Counted from the stretch's first letter, positions 14,321 to 25,939 are shown. The stretch is 64,000 nucleotides of DNA from Artemia franciscana (GCF_032884065.1 NC_088868.1:37750867-37814866), one strand, 5' to 3'. Notes: generated from the letters alone by a model not told the origin. Numbers and translations are program-made.

Positions 14321-14407
14321 CTTGGATCAAGTTCGTTGTCAGCCAATGCCATCTTCCTGGGAATTGCAGCAATAGCTGTTAGTTTCTTACACATGCTGCC
14401 AGTGTAA
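14321..14407 (+). CDS. Ly6/uPAR-domain GPI-anchored protein, terminal coding exon (GPI signal)
   Basis: After the strong acceptor ctttttttcttccag the frame continues in phase 0 as LGSSSLSANAIFLGIAAIAV and ends SFLHMLPV plus TAA. A short small-residue stretch (GSSS/SAN, a possible omega-site region) followed by about 18 hydrophobic residues up to the stop is the pattern of a GPI-attachment signal, as in other Ly6 proteins. It would be removed in the ER when the anchor is added. No clear AATAAA lies within 500 bp after the stop, so the 3' UTR end was not located. Confidence 0.9.
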   Translation, partial: LGSSSLSANAIFLGIAAIAVSFLHMLPV

Positions 14408-14774
14408 TTACTACTTTAAATCTTGCTTACTGAATTCCGTCCAATGTACAGTGCCTGTTTACATGTTTTTTCTGTTCATTTTCTAATTTCAGTAGAATAG
14501 GATTTTTAAATATTTTTAAGTTCTTAGCGCTTATTTTGTGTTTGTCTCAAATTATTCTGTTTTACTTTTAAATATGTTTATTCTACCTTTCAAGAGTACT
14601 TCACTTTAATGTATTTTGTGCTATACATTTTAATGACATGATTTTGTCGTAGCCTATATTTAAAGGGCGTATGTTACACATTCTGAAGATTTCTAGAAGG
14701 TAAAGAATACGGCTTAGAAGGTCAAGAATTATATTTTGCAATACTACTAGTGGTGCTGATATATGTTTCATAAC

Positions 14775-15060
14775 CCTTTAGCCAGGAAGTACAATGGATC
14801 CTTGCTTTCCTTCATCCTTTGCCATCCTTTGCTTTCGCACATCTTTCCTTTTTAGCTTTCTCAGATTTCTCCAGGTAGCCATTTAGAGCTGGGTAGACTC
14901 TGGCTGATCTTACGGAGTCATTCCACTGATCCCCGTTCAAACCAGTGACACCAGGACTCGAACCTCTATGCTAACTAAGAGACTCAAGTCTAGCGGGCTA
15001 ATGATTCGGCTTGGCCGGCGTTTTGAAGACTGTTTTTTTTTTAAGTCTCGTTGGTTAGGT
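14775..15060 (-). mobile_element. tRNA-Ser(UGA)-derived SINE
   Basis: On the minus strand AAGCCGAATCATTAGC (A-box-like; compare GGCCGAGTGGTTAAGGC of tRNA-Ser) is followed by CTAGACTTGAGTCT (anticodon region with TGA), a variable-arm-like segment and a perfect B box, GGTTCGAGTCC (complement at 14954-14964). A non-tRNA body follows (agctctaaatggctacctgg and onward). The order and spacing fit a class II tRNA head, so this is best read as a SINE rather than a functional tRNA: the anticodon stem and acceptor stem do not pair fully. The boundaries are approximate. Confidence 0.6.
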
Positions 15061-15215
15061 CGACCCCTGAATACGTTTACAGTCATATTTACTTCATTTA
15101 ATGTAAGGCAGATCAGCCCTGACTGGGAAGAAAAAATAGTATACTGTATCAAGAAATCACGCCATATAATTTTATGCAATCCAACGAAATAAATCAATTT
15201 ATTCAGCTGAACAAT

Positions 15216-15640
15216 GTTAGTCGTGATAGATTCTGCTGTTGGTGTATAAAAATTGAATTTTGATATTTTTGATTTTTTTTTTAAATTTGATTTCAAAACT
15301 GCTATAAGAAAGAATTCAAAGAAAATTGGAATTTTACGAGTAAAGAGTTAGTTTTTTTTAGGATTAGGAGTGGGAGCAGTGGAGGCAGATTTGCTTGTCT
15401 CGGATGGAAACTGGCGACTTAACTATTTGCTAAATTAGTCGTGATAGATTCTACTGTTGGTGTATAAGAATTGAATTTTGATATTTTTGAATTTAATTTC
15501 AAAACTGCTTTAAGAAAGAATTCAAAGAAAATTGGAACTTTACGAGTAGAGAGTTAAGTTTTTTTGTGGATTAGGAGTGGGAGCAGTGGAGGCAGATGTG
15601 CTGGCTTCAGATGGAAGCTGGCGACTTAACTATTTGCTAA
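15216..15640 (+). repeat. Tandem duplication, two ~219-bp units
   Basis: Units begin ttagtcgtgatagattctnc at 15216 and 15435 and both end in a copy of tggcgacttaactatttgct. They differ by a handful of substitutions and small indels in T/A runs. Confidence 0.93.
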
Positions 15641-15745
15641 ATATTCTTTGTAAATGCAACATATCTTTGTAAAAAAAAATACCATACCCTTTAATATTGC
15701 ACTCTGTTGAAATAATTCTTGGACGCACTCATTCTCTCATTTCAG

Positions 15746-17010
15746 GAAACTTCATTGTTAGCTTGGTAATTTAGTTTAATTTTTATAAGATGTTAAACTC
15801 AATATTACGGTATAGATATCATGAAAGCGTTTTATACAAATCGGTTTTATTTTGACTTTCCATTTTATGCAAACTAAACACAAATAAAGTTTTGACCAAA
15901 ATTTTTAGGGAGGAGGAGGGGACCTGAAAACTCTTTATTAGCGTATTCATTAACGTAGAAACTTCATTGTTAGCTTGGTAGTTTCGTTTAAATTCTATAA
16001 AATGTTAAGCCCAATATTACCGTATAGATATCATGAAAGCATTTTATACAAATCAGTTTTATTTTGACTTTCCATTTTATGCAAACTAAACACAAAACAA
16101 AGTTTTGACCAAAATTATTAGGGAGGAGGAGGGGATCTGAAAACTCTTTATTAGCGTATTCATTAACGTAGAAACTTCATTGTTAGCTTGGTAGTTTTGT
16201 TTAAATTCAAAAAAAATTTAAAGCCCAATAATACCATATAGATATCATGAAAGAATTTTATACAAATTAGTTTTATTTTGACTTTCCATTTTGTGCAAAC
16301 TAAACACAAAACAAAGTTTAGACCGAAATTATTAGGGAGGAGGAGGGGGATCTGAAAACTCTTTATTAGTGTATTCATTAATGTTGAAAATTCATTGTTA
16401 GCTTGGTAGTTTTGCCTAAATTCAAAAAAAATTTAAAGCCCAATAATACCATATAGATATCATGAAAGAATTTTATACAAATTAGTTTTATTTTGACTTT
16501 CCATTTTGTGCAAACTAAACACAAAACAAAGTTTAGACCGAAATTATCAGGGAGGAGGAGGGGGATCTGAAAACTCTTTATTAGCGTATTCATTAATGTA
16601 GAAAATTCATTGTTAGCTTGGTAGTTTTGTTTAAATTAAAAAAAATTTAAAGCCCAATAATACCATATAGATATTATGAAAGCATTTTATACAAATCAGT
16701 TTTATTTTGACTTTGCATTTTATGCAGACTAAACACAATTAAAAGTTTAGACCAAAATTATTAGGGAGGAGGAGGGGGATCCTAAAACTCTTTATTAGCA
16801 TAGAAACTTCATTCATTAACGTAGAATCTTCATTGTTAGCTTTGTAGTTTCGTTTAAATTCTGTAAGATGTTAAGCCCAATATTACCCTATAGATATCAA
16901 GAAAGCGTTTTTACAAATCGGTTTTATCTTGAATTTCTATTCTATGTCAACTAAACACAAAGCAAATAAAGTTTTGACCACAATTCTTAGGAAGGAGTTG
17001 GGGATCTGAA
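15746..17010 (+). repeat. Tandem array, six ~213-222-bp units
   Basis: Units start with a variant of gaaacttcattgttagctt at 15746, 15958, 16171, 16386, 16601 and 16823 and each contains agggaggaggaggggatctg. The two central units are the most alike; the outer ones diverge. Open frames of 71 codons on the minus strand recur with the period and are not genes. Confidence 0.95.
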
Positions 17011-18783
17011 AACTTTATTATAAGAGAAGTCACCAAACTTTCCTTCATATACAGCTAATCGCGAATCAGTTCTTTCATACATACTTGATAAATTTTTTTA
17101 GCACGCACTGGTAGTAGTTGTTTTGTCCGAGTAGTTCGGCTGTTTATAAGAATTTAATCCTCTTTTCCCTTCTTCCAGAACAAGAAGGAACACGTACTTC
17201 CCTCTCTCTGAACACCCTTATTCCTAGTTGTACCATACGCTTAAACGACGAGAGGTACACTCCCCCCTCCCGCTATATTCAAGTTAAGGATTAATCGGGA
17301 AGCTATAAAATTTTGGTATTTTTGAGATCTATTTTAGAATTAAAATCGGGAAATCTGTGGTTTTTATCTTGCGCTTTTTTGGTTCATAATTCAGTTGTCT
17401 CAGTTTGTAGTGTTGAACTTAATTTCATATACAACTTTTTTGGTCAAGATTTTTGGTTCCCATCTTGCTAATAACTTATCGTGACCATGCTAATCAGTGA
17501 CGATTTTGTGCAACAAAAGAAACAGCAGGTGTACCTTATAAGAGTAGAAACCAGCGCAAAAAAAAACACCTTCAAGTCTTTGGCGTTTCTTTGCATTTTT
17601 CAGTGTAAAACTAAAATAAAACTAATAAAAAATAGCGTAACTGGCATAATTACTCCAATAATAATTGTCGAATCTCAGTTTAAAAAAAAAAACAAAGTTA
17701 AAATTCAAAGAAATGCTAGGTGCTGGTGATTGTTGAACTAGCGCTAGTTTCCCCCTTACAAGCTGCTTATAAGCTTGCACAGAGGAGTAGTCCCGCTTTT
17801 TCTTGGAATTAAATACTTTCAGCTTTAAAATAATTATTCTTTTTTAAAGTTTATGAATTTTTAATTGAGAATTCTTTCAAAAACAATTTTTACACAATGT
17901 CTAGTTCCTTATATATTCCGTAACATGCATTTTTTGTATATTAACATATATCATAATATAAACATATTATTTTAACTCACTTATGCAGATTTGGTCCTAT
18001 CACGTTATGCTTTCCTCAATTTCAGCGCAAAAGTTTTGAATGTTACTACTGAGAACAAATTATTGGAGGACATTCAGCAACCTAAGGTTAATGAAGATAA
18101 GCACACTCATCCTCCACCTCATTATTTTCAAAACTAAAACTCACTTGCATGAAGTAGAATTCCTTTCTTATGATCTCTTCCAACCGTATTCAGTAACGAC
18201 CTGCTGTTCGTCCCAGATGACTGCCGAAAAAAAGTATAATTTTTGGCAAAACATCATCCATGAAACAAATTTTAGCCCTCTTAATCTAACTGCAACTATA
18301 GCTCTGGAACGAAATATAAAACCAAGTTCCTTTTTTTCCAAATTCACAACATCCTTCAGGGGCTGTAATCCGGAATCTTAACGTTAGTCCTGTGTTTTTT
18401 CTTTAAATGTGACTTCTTATCTATTGGAAATTGTGCTTTATGCGATTTTTTGTCTCTGGAAGACAGGCTTTAACAAGATGTTGTTTGGGCCCAGTGTCAA
18501 ATTTCCAAGACTATCATTTGCCATAATTTACAGTATATAAATATAAATGATATACGGGAAAATTGAAAATACTTTTCATAAATATTTCATTTAAAGGCCT
18601 ACAGAAGCAAGTAGAAATTTTGAAGGAAATTTTCACGCTATATGTATAAATATTTCTGAGATTTAAACAAAAGAGATGGGATTTTCCTAAAGGCAATATA
18701 AACTAAAATATCGACGAAGACTACACCGCCTTGCCCTGTCAAACAAACACATAGTAGAAACAATAGGGACATTTTTTTCAAGA
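17011..18783. other. Intergenic stretch, nothing recognised
   Basis: No repeat with a second copy in the window and no protein homology was seen. An open frame of 113 codons on the + strand at 18040-18381 has no recognised motif, and its composition matches the surrounding DNA. Confidence 0.4.
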
Positions 18784-19130
18784 CAGTGGAATAGAGAGAG
18801 AGAGAGATAGGTTTATTTAAAACAACATGGTAGCTAACAGCTAATTTGCATTGCTTCACTATGCTAAATAACAAACTAACACAAAAAAAGGTACAAGCGA
18901 ATTTGCGTGGCGGTTCGTGCGTAGAAGTAGCTCTAAAGTAGATGGCGCCACCGTATACAGGGGTGAAGAAAGGTCAAATAAAGTATCTTTCCTGTACTTA
19001 ATTTGCATATTGATGGCACAGAAAACTGTCAGGATAGACACTGCTTTAACTGGTGACGCCATTGACGAACCAGCACACATATATTGGGCACTCTTGAGCT
19101 AAACTTGGTAGATGGGCTACCAATTACCCA
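18784..19130 (-). mobile_element. 3' end of a truncated LINE-like element
   Basis: Read on the minus strand, this segment ends with aataaacctatctctctctc: a polyadenylation-type signal followed by a TC-rich tail. The same kind of ending (aataaacccacctttctctc) occurs at about 26119-26150 and again at 29648-29680, which points to one non-LTR family. No reverse-transcriptase motif is preserved here. Confidence 0.45.
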
Positions 19131-19275
19131 TGTCCAAGGGCCGTCTTCAGCACAACACGAGAAAATAAAAATTTATACTTATATAAACTTACATTAAAAT
19201 GTGAGAATTGAAACTAATGTTTTTAAAAACGTTTTATCTCGTGTTATGCTGAAAACGGCACTTGGACATAGGCCC
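19129..19275. repeat. Inverted repeat, ~40-bp arms
   Basis: gtccaagggccgtcttcagc with acacgagaaaataaa (about 19131-19172) pairs with its near reverse complement at about 19230-19272 (tttatctcgtgttatgctga, aaacggcacttggacat). A loop of about 60 bp separates the arms, so the stretch could form a hairpin or be a small MITE. Confidence 0.75.
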
Positions 19276-20010
19276 GAAATATACATTGAATTGAATTCCA
19301 CTGTCTTGATACAAAATTTCATCTTGTTTCTGCTTTGTGTTTGTTTGCAATATAAACTAAATTTGAAGAATTCCCAGAAAGAAAAAGAAAATCCCTTAAA
19401 CGCCCTTGGTGAGTCTTAGGTTTTACCCTCCTACGCAAAATACTATTTTTTAGAATTTCCAGGCAATTCTTATTCAAATTATCATGTAATATTTTTAGTA
19501 GCCCCTCGCCCCCTCAAAAAAATATTTATTTTGTTAGGCTCCCTAATAAAAATATTGCCCGTTTACCTTGTTCATTCACACCAAAATTTAGCAAAAACCA
19601 AGAGGTGAACTACCGCCGGATTCATTTATAATTAGGCAATATATTTTTAACTAAAGTTGAAGATTTTTTGGGCTTGCGCCATTCAATGCAACTTGGAAAA
19701 TGGATAAGGAACCTCAATAGAGCAAAATAGGATCCCATTATATGATTCGAAGGAATTAAACATCACATTTAATAATGATTCAAAATGAAAATCCTACAAA
19801 AAAATGCCTCTCTTCTCCTTTTTCCTCTCCTTCCCTCTAAACCTCAAAATGAGCCTCAATCCACCTGACCAAGTAATTCCCAACCACCCACCGCTATACT
19901 AAATTCAAAACTTTTTCTGTACTTAATGTGTTTTAGTTTTGGAAGGTCCACTTAAAAGGCACAAATAGAAAAACAACATAATAAACAAATAACAATTTAA
20001 TTTTAGATAA

Positions 20011-20118
20011 CTAAATGCCTGAAATTGCGGACCTGTTGTCTATAACTAAAATTGTTTCTCTTGGGTAGTCCTTCAATTCGACAGCAAGCAGGTGGTAGTC
20101 ATATTTGTTGTTTGGCCC
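20011..20118 (-). CDS. TIMM21: TIM21, exon 4 (C-terminus and stop)
   Basis: The terminal coding exon starts in phase 0 after the acceptor ttttctttctag and ends with TAG at 20011-20013. It encodes GPNNKYDYHLLAVELKDYPR followed by ETILVIDNRSAISGI. The block LLAVELKDYPRETILVIDNR matches the conserved end of animal TIM21 (the FVEIESYPRRTIIIEDNRS segment in mammals), the last strands of its intermembrane-space domain. A non-canonical poly(A) hexamer (ATTAAA on this strand, complement at 19996-20001) lies just downstream. Confidence 0.93.
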   Translation of the reverse strand, partial: GPNNKYDYHLLAVELKDYPRETILVIDNRSAISGI

Positions 20119-22452
20119 CTAGAAAGAAAAATATTATGTAGCAAGTTCAGCGGTTGTAATATGCTAGTTGTAATTATCGTAAACACTTACGATAACCGTA
20201 AGTGTTGAGAAAAAAAAGACGAAATATAACCCAACTAAGACATTACGAAATAAAAAAACAAGAATTCTCAGAATAATATCATCCGGAGAAACTAAATTTA
20301 TTTGTGGCTAGAACCATAGAGAGCAAAATATTATTCACCAAGTTCGGGTAAGGTAATAGACTAGTCTACTAAGTCTAAAAATCCTCGTAAATAACGAGAA
20401 TGAAAGGACGTCGTACTACGAAACAAAAATTTTACGAAATTTCAAACCAAAAGACCTGGAAACAGTGTTGCTCAGATGAAAAATATAACAAATAGCCGAA
20501 GGGCCTCTTAAAAATGTAATATTTATTTCGCTCATTTTTACAAAAAGAATATTCTTTTGTATGGTTGATATACCTTTCTTTTATTCAGAATTTACACGTA
20601 TTAATCACTACAATGCCCATCCTCGGTTGTTTTATGGATATTGTTCTAGAGCTTGACAATGACACATGTGCATGGCCGCATTCAGGCTGGCACTAAGGAG
20701 ACAATTCTACTGGTTCAAGATATTGAGAGGATTTTGATTCCCTTGGATTTTGAAAAATATCTTTTTTTTGGTGTTTTCATCGGAAAAAACGTCTTTCCAC
20801 CAAAGATTTAGGAAAAAAAATTCTGTATCTTATGAAAAACTGACAGACATCCTTACTGCTCCCTACTATTTCGTGAAATAGGACACTTGGATACTGATAG
20901 GGTAATTCTTCATGGATCATCAAAAAACTAAAGTTTTGACGCTGATGATTTATGATCATTTTGTGCGAAAAAGGGTTTCAGGCGGTGAATCTTTTTTTCT
21001 TTCTTCAATATTATATTAAAAATCCATTCCTGCGTTATTTTTGTTTAAGAGCTGTAGTTTAGGACTCATTGGAAAATTTCCACAAGGAAAGTCGAAATTA
21101 ATCACAATATTTCCCGCCCACGACTGTTTTGTGACTATTGTGCTGAAGCTTTACGATAATGCAAAGGTTCAAGCCCCTGGTCCAGGGCTTGGGTTCAGAC
21201 ACATATTCAACTGTAAAATCTTGTTGGTCCGCATTCAGGCAAGGGTTCAGGGCCACATTCAAGTGCAAGTTTGCACTGGTTCTAAGAAAGCAGTCATAAT
21301 GGTTCAAGATGTTGACAAGGGCACCAATGGGGATAGGAGAGACGAGGGGAGGAATTGCCCCGTAGTATTCAAAATGCCTTTTTTTGGTATTTTAAAACAA
21401 AAATGCCCATGTTAAATAGGGTTTCAGGTAGTGAATTCTTTCCTTCCTCCTTCATATTATTTCCGGGAATATATTATTAAGTTATATTTTGTAGTTTACA
21501 GATGGCTCCAAAAAGCCGTACCTTTTATTTGCAAGTTTTCATTTTGGATTTTCTATCAATAATTATTCTCTTTCTGACAAAACAAAGAAAGCAGTTCTTT
21601 CCCTTTTTTGATTTTTCTTTCCTTTCCTCTAGTTTTTCTCTTTTAGACACTTGTTTTTGCAAAATTGTTACAATTACTCCCAAACCCATCTTATGGAATT
21701 GAAATTTCCTCCTTTTTTTTAGTTTAAATATCCAAAGAGAAACATCTTAAACAGTTGTAGAATGACTCTTTATCGTGGGTTTTACAATAATTTCACAGTC
21801 TGCATAAGTGATAGAACTACCTTTCATTTTAAGCTTGACATCAGATATTCCAGGTTTTTTTTAGTTAACTAGTCCATTCAAAACCACTCTGAATAAACTT
21901 TTTCCGACCTGACATTTATCCCAAACAAAATCCGGATCTAAGCATGCTGGATTGAACAAATTTAGCTTAATTTCTGCTACTTATAGAATTGAGAAGATTA
22001 TGGATTTATAAAGATTATAGCTTTAATGGTTTCTGCTTTTCCTAAAATTTTTTAATTTTTCCTTTTCCAAATTGCAGAAAAGGTAATATTTGGTTAACCC
22101 TTGTCATAGAACATATCAAATTTTAGAAAAAACAATTTTAAAGCTAAAAAAAAGAAAAATTTTGATTGAATATATGCCAGGCCAACTTAATGTTTACAGT
22201 CCAAAGTAGGCTTAATCAATAAGTTTACGATCTAAGACAGAAATCAGATAGGAAAAAATTCTTTTTAAATATAAGAATCACTATCGTCATAATTGCATCC
22301 TTATCCCCCCCCCTGTCCTAATAGAACTGGAAACACCCCTAGGCCTGATACAAACGCCAGCTGATTTTGTGGGTCTACACTATTTTTCTGTATAAATTTG
22401 TGAAAATATCTAGTCGAAAATTAATTCTTAATGTCTAATAAGGCAAATCTTC

Positions 22453-22483
<31 letters not shown>

Positions 22484-22928
22484 AGCAAATGCTATTGCGA
22501 TTGAATGGTATCAGATTTCTGTCTTTCAATTTAAATTTGTCAATTTGGCGACCAATAAAATTGATTTCTAAGCCTAAATTAAGAATTGATAATATGCCCT
22601 TCAAGATTTGGGCCTTAGCCAAATCCGAAATATTTTTTAAAATGGGTTAACTTTCCTTCCTTTTCCAGAATTAAATAAAAAAGAGAAAAGTTTTTCAACT
22701 GAAAGTAAGGATAACATTAAAACTTAAAACAAACAGAAATCCTTCCGTATCAGAGGCAGCATATGCCCTCCTCAATAACTCGCTCTACACGCTAAAATTA
22801 GAGATCAACGAGGAAAATTTATCACGAAAATAGAGGCTAACACAATAGCAACAGCCTTCCTCCATCTTATCAAATCACAAGCTTCATCTTTTGCCACCTC
22901 CCAAGAAACCTGCATAAATGTTAAGACG
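20119..22928. other. TIMM21 intron 3, left part
   Basis: This part of the intron contains two weakly similar blocks (about 20690-21040 and 21220-21480, both with tggttcaagatnttga and gggtttcaggnngtgaat), a poly-A run at 22453-22482 and a diverged fragment of the 'gtaaggagcgacattaaaac' foldback family at about 22695-22800. No gene was recognised. The open frames at 21041-21415 follow the duplicated block and lack known domains. Confidence 0.5.
22453..22482 (+). repeat. Poly-A run (30 nt)
   Basis: An uninterrupted run of 30 A. It could be the tail of an old retroposed insertion; no source element was recognised upstream. Confidence 0.95.
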
Positions 22929-23338
22929 GTACTTGTATGATATACCCACTGCCACTCAAGTTGTTCATGAATTGACGCATTGTAAACCGGTTTTTTTGCT
23001 AGTTTCTTTCACTTTAGCGTGAGAAAAAGACAAAAAGAAGTGACAGAATAGATGGTGAATATACAGTTTGGGGTATATATTTGCACATGGGGGGTGGGGG
23101 AAAAAAATTTGGACAGAGTGAAGTCAGAAAATAATTCTTACTTCATAATATGCAAAATAATTGTAACTAACATATTTGCATTCCGACCAGCTTTACTTTA
23201 CCCCCCCCCCCTAATGTGCAAATATATAGCCCAAATTCGTTTCTAAAGTATTACATTTTTATTATACTTAGGTATATTTTATTAGGATTAAACAAACTTC
23301 ACTTTTTTTGAGTTGTGGTGGGTATATCATACAAGTAC
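22929..23338. mobile_element. MITE with 21-bp perfect terminal inverted repeats
   Basis: gtacttgtatgatataccca(c) at 22929-22949 is matched exactly by its reverse complement at 23318-23338. If the outer TA is target-site DNA, the element looks like a Tc1/mariner-type MITE. Internal subterminal inverted blocks also pair: gggtatatatttgcacatgg near 23071 with ctaatgtgcaaatatatagc near 23212. A second copy starts at about 63866 and runs off the window; related pieces lie at 47490-47600 and 48225-48290. It lies in TIMM21 intron 3. Confidence 0.8.
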
Positions 23339-23460
23339 ATTATGTATAATGGGTATATGTGAAGTATATTATAAAATTTTTAATATCTTATCGCAGTCTA
23401 AGAGATTTTCTATAATTCACTGAGAAATTTCCAAACGGGACAGCCTGTGCGAGGTCAGCT

Positions 23461-23840
23461 CAGGGGCAGATCCAGTATTTTTAGCGGGAAGCGCAAAATA
23501 TTTTACTCCGATAAACTTGCAAATAAAGAAATTCCATCAATTTAAAGGGAACCTTAACAAGTATACGCCTTAGGTAGGTTGTGGAAATGGTTGTAAATTT
23601 AATCTAAAATCTGCTGAGGGTTAAAGTTCTAATAAATCTGTTGAAATTAAAATTATGTAAAAATATTGATACAAAAACAGTAAGTTATAGAAACCTACCC
23701 CCATAAAAAAAAAAACTGAAAAGTTGTTCACCCTCTACAAAATATGATATTTAATATGGAAACATGATATTATCCCTAAATCCACCACTACGTTAGGAGG
23801 GGGCGCGCACCCCCCGCGCCCCCACCTGGATCCGCCACTG
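23461..23840. mobile_element. hAT-type MITE (TIR CAGNGGCNGATCCAG)
   Basis: The 380-bp element begins caggggcagatccag and ends ctggatccgccactg, nearly perfect inverted termini of the kind carried by hAT MITEs. The flanking octamers (ggtcagct and tcttagct) share 5 of 8 positions, consistent with a decayed 8-bp target duplication. The body is non-coding and ends in a C-rich stretch. A related element lies at 58392-58615. Confidence 0.7.
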
Positions 23841-24018
23841 TCTTAGCTATGATACTGAGCTGAAAAAAATTTGGTTAAGAGGGGATATACATTTTCAGAG
23901 AAATACAACGGATTTGAAGTAACAGTAGGCCTACGAGTAGACTACATAACAGTAACCTAAGTAACAGTAGGCTTACAAGTAAGAAAATAACATAAAATAA
24001 AGAAAAAAAAAACATTAC

Positions 24019-24118
24019 CTTTTTCATGTCAACGTGTACTGTAGCTCTTCTTCGTGTTCCGACAATATGAAACTTGACAACTAAATGCTCTTCCCCATTT
24101 TCCTCATATTTACCATGT
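24019..24118 (-). CDS. TIMM21: TIM21, exon 3
   Basis: This 100-bp exon lies between the acceptor atatatttttcag and the donor gtaatg. With the two bases carried from exon 2 it encodes KHGKYEENGEEHLVVKFHIV and then GTRRRATVHVDMKK. This matches the central intermembrane-space domain of TIM21 (VRF...VKFYIEGSEPGKQGTVYLQVKE in mammals), the fold that contacts TOM22 and the respiratory-chain supercomplexes. It is shorter than the mammalian segment in the loop before RRRATVHV. Confidence 0.93.
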
Positions 24119-24742
24119 CTGAAAAATATATTATAAAAAACATAAAATATGAATAAACCTGTGAAATCTTTCGAATTGACATGCAGAGTCTGAACAGCTT
24201 GAAAGGAATTGTTTGGAATAAATTTCTTAAAAAGATATAATTTATAACAAGTTTTAAATTCTTCGAGAGGAAGACCCTCCACACCAATCATGGGTGGGGG
24301 TTTTCTATCAATAAGAAAAAACTTTCGAAGAATTCTGTTTGCAGTTCGAAACTCATTAGAGAATAAGCACAAAGTTATTGATATTAGAAAATCAGGGTTC
24401 ATACTTGTACATGCATAGGGGTTTTCTTATAGTGGGAGGAGGGCGAACTACGCCTCTTTGACAATTCTGTACATGTTTCGGGAGAGAGAGTCAAAGAGAG
24501 TCCTTTCAAAATAATGATCAATTTCATTGTTAGCTACTATCGCAAACCCATGTCAAAGAACCCCTAAGTTTGTTTTCTAATTTGCCTAAAACAAATCACG
24601 GAGCCCTACGCTTTTGGTTCGATCATATTCATGTCGAAGTTCCAATAACTATCTAATTTTTGACGTAACACCTTAAATTCGGTATCATTTTCTCAGGCCA
24701 CGCTGCCTTTCTACGACAAACAAAAAAAGGTTCAGATTGGGA

Positions 24743-24913
24743 TACATCCATTTATTTAGACAGTGAAAACAGGTACAAAATTCTAGATATTTGAACTCTT
24801 AATTATCTTAATCTTAATTATTTTGTTAATTATTCACTAGATTTTTTTTCCAGAGAGAGTTCAAATATCTAGACTTTTGTACCTGTTTTCACAGTCTACA
24901 TAAATGGATTCAT
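24743..24913. repeat. Hairpin-forming inverted repeat, ~57-bp arms
   Basis: gatacatccatttatttaga and the following cagtgaaaacaggtacaaaa ... atatttgaactct (24743-24801) pair with the reverse complement at 24857-24913 with only a few mismatches. The loop of about 55 bp is AT-rich. Confidence 0.88.
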
Positions 24914-25124
24914 CCCTCATTTGAACGATTATTTATTCATTACTATCTACATACATAAGTGGCAATTATCTGTAACGCAAGAAAAGTCATACATATAAAG
25001 ATATTTATTTTTGTATATTAATATACCAGAAACAACAAAGGTATATATTAATTACATTTGATGAAAAAGTAACCAAAAAATCACCATAGTAACTGAAACA
25101 GTAGCAAATCAACTATGAATCCTA

Positions 25125-25316
25125 TCAAGCATGGAACAAGTTCCAAAGCAGCCAATTACGGGTCTCACAAAGAGAAGAACACTCGAAGAAATCGGCCATG
25201 TACTCTTTTATCGTATCGGGCGGAACTCCTTTAGCAAGATTTTTCTGTACAAAGCACAGGATAGGATTGTAGAAAAGTTCATCTTCGCACCAATTACCAG
25301 TTCCCATTTTCTCTAG
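25125..25316 (-). pseudogene. Transposon ORF1-like fragment
   Basis: A 60-codon frame on the minus strand runs from MGTGNWCEDELFYNPILCFV to NWLLWNLFHA and stop. The pattern FYNPIL-FVQ...(V/P)PDTIKEYMADFF...NWLLW resembles a short domain seen in transposon-derived ORF1 proteins of many invertebrates (FxNPLLxFV...V...FY...AKxLLW). That likeness is from memory. No longer coding region surrounds it, so it is probably an inactive remnant in TIMM21 intron 2. Confidence 0.35.
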
Positions 25317-25939
25317 ATTGAAGGTTCACTTGCGAGAGAAGTAAGGGAAGCGTTGGAGGCTGCCTACCTTGTCCCCGCAATTTAAGAGACAAGCCAAAAA
25401 CTTCAAAATCTCCCAACTAATTTCACTTGGCCACAAAAATGCCAAGTAGTCAGCTACTATGATACCCCACTTTTTCCACAGCAGAATCCTGTTTTTAATT
25501 AAAATGACAAACACATGAATAGATGATAAAATAAAATCTTTATTCACTTTAAAACTTTCTGCGAAAAGCACTGTTTTAAGGATTTTTGGTCAATACAGCG
25601 ACAAAAGGAAAATTCTCATTTCATAATTAAATCTTTTAATCCTGTTTTGACCATTTCTTTTTTTTAGAATATGCTAGGAAAAAAATATTTCATTAATCTC
25701 AATTTTCTTGAGACAAGAATAAAAAAAAAATTATGATGTCATTTTTAGGGAAAGAAATTTGAACTTCCACAAATAACAACAGTATATCGAATTGAAACTG
25801 GTGAAGTTTCAAAATTTTCTTTTAAACTTGCTAAATTTTTTTTCACATTTCTGATAATTTAGAAATAGAGAAACTTATATAAAGTGGAGTTAGAGATAGT
25901 TCCAAACGAAATAAAAAAGATAAGTTTGCAGTAAGATAA

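Noticed and set aside
14941-15010. A functional tRNA-Ser gene
   Set aside because: The A and B boxes are good, but the anticodon and acceptor stems do not pair and a SINE body follows.
16163-16593. Two 71-codon minus-strand proteins in tandem
   Set aside because: They are translations of adjacent 215-bp tandem units with no independent support.
18040-18381. A 113-codon + strand frame
   Set aside because: No motif or splice signal was recognised; its length is within chance for a window this size, and composition matches the surrounding DNA.
23875-24402. A single 175-codon minus-strand protein
   Set aside because: Only 24019-24118 is coding (TIM21 exon 3); the rest is intron read-through on both sides of the splice sites.
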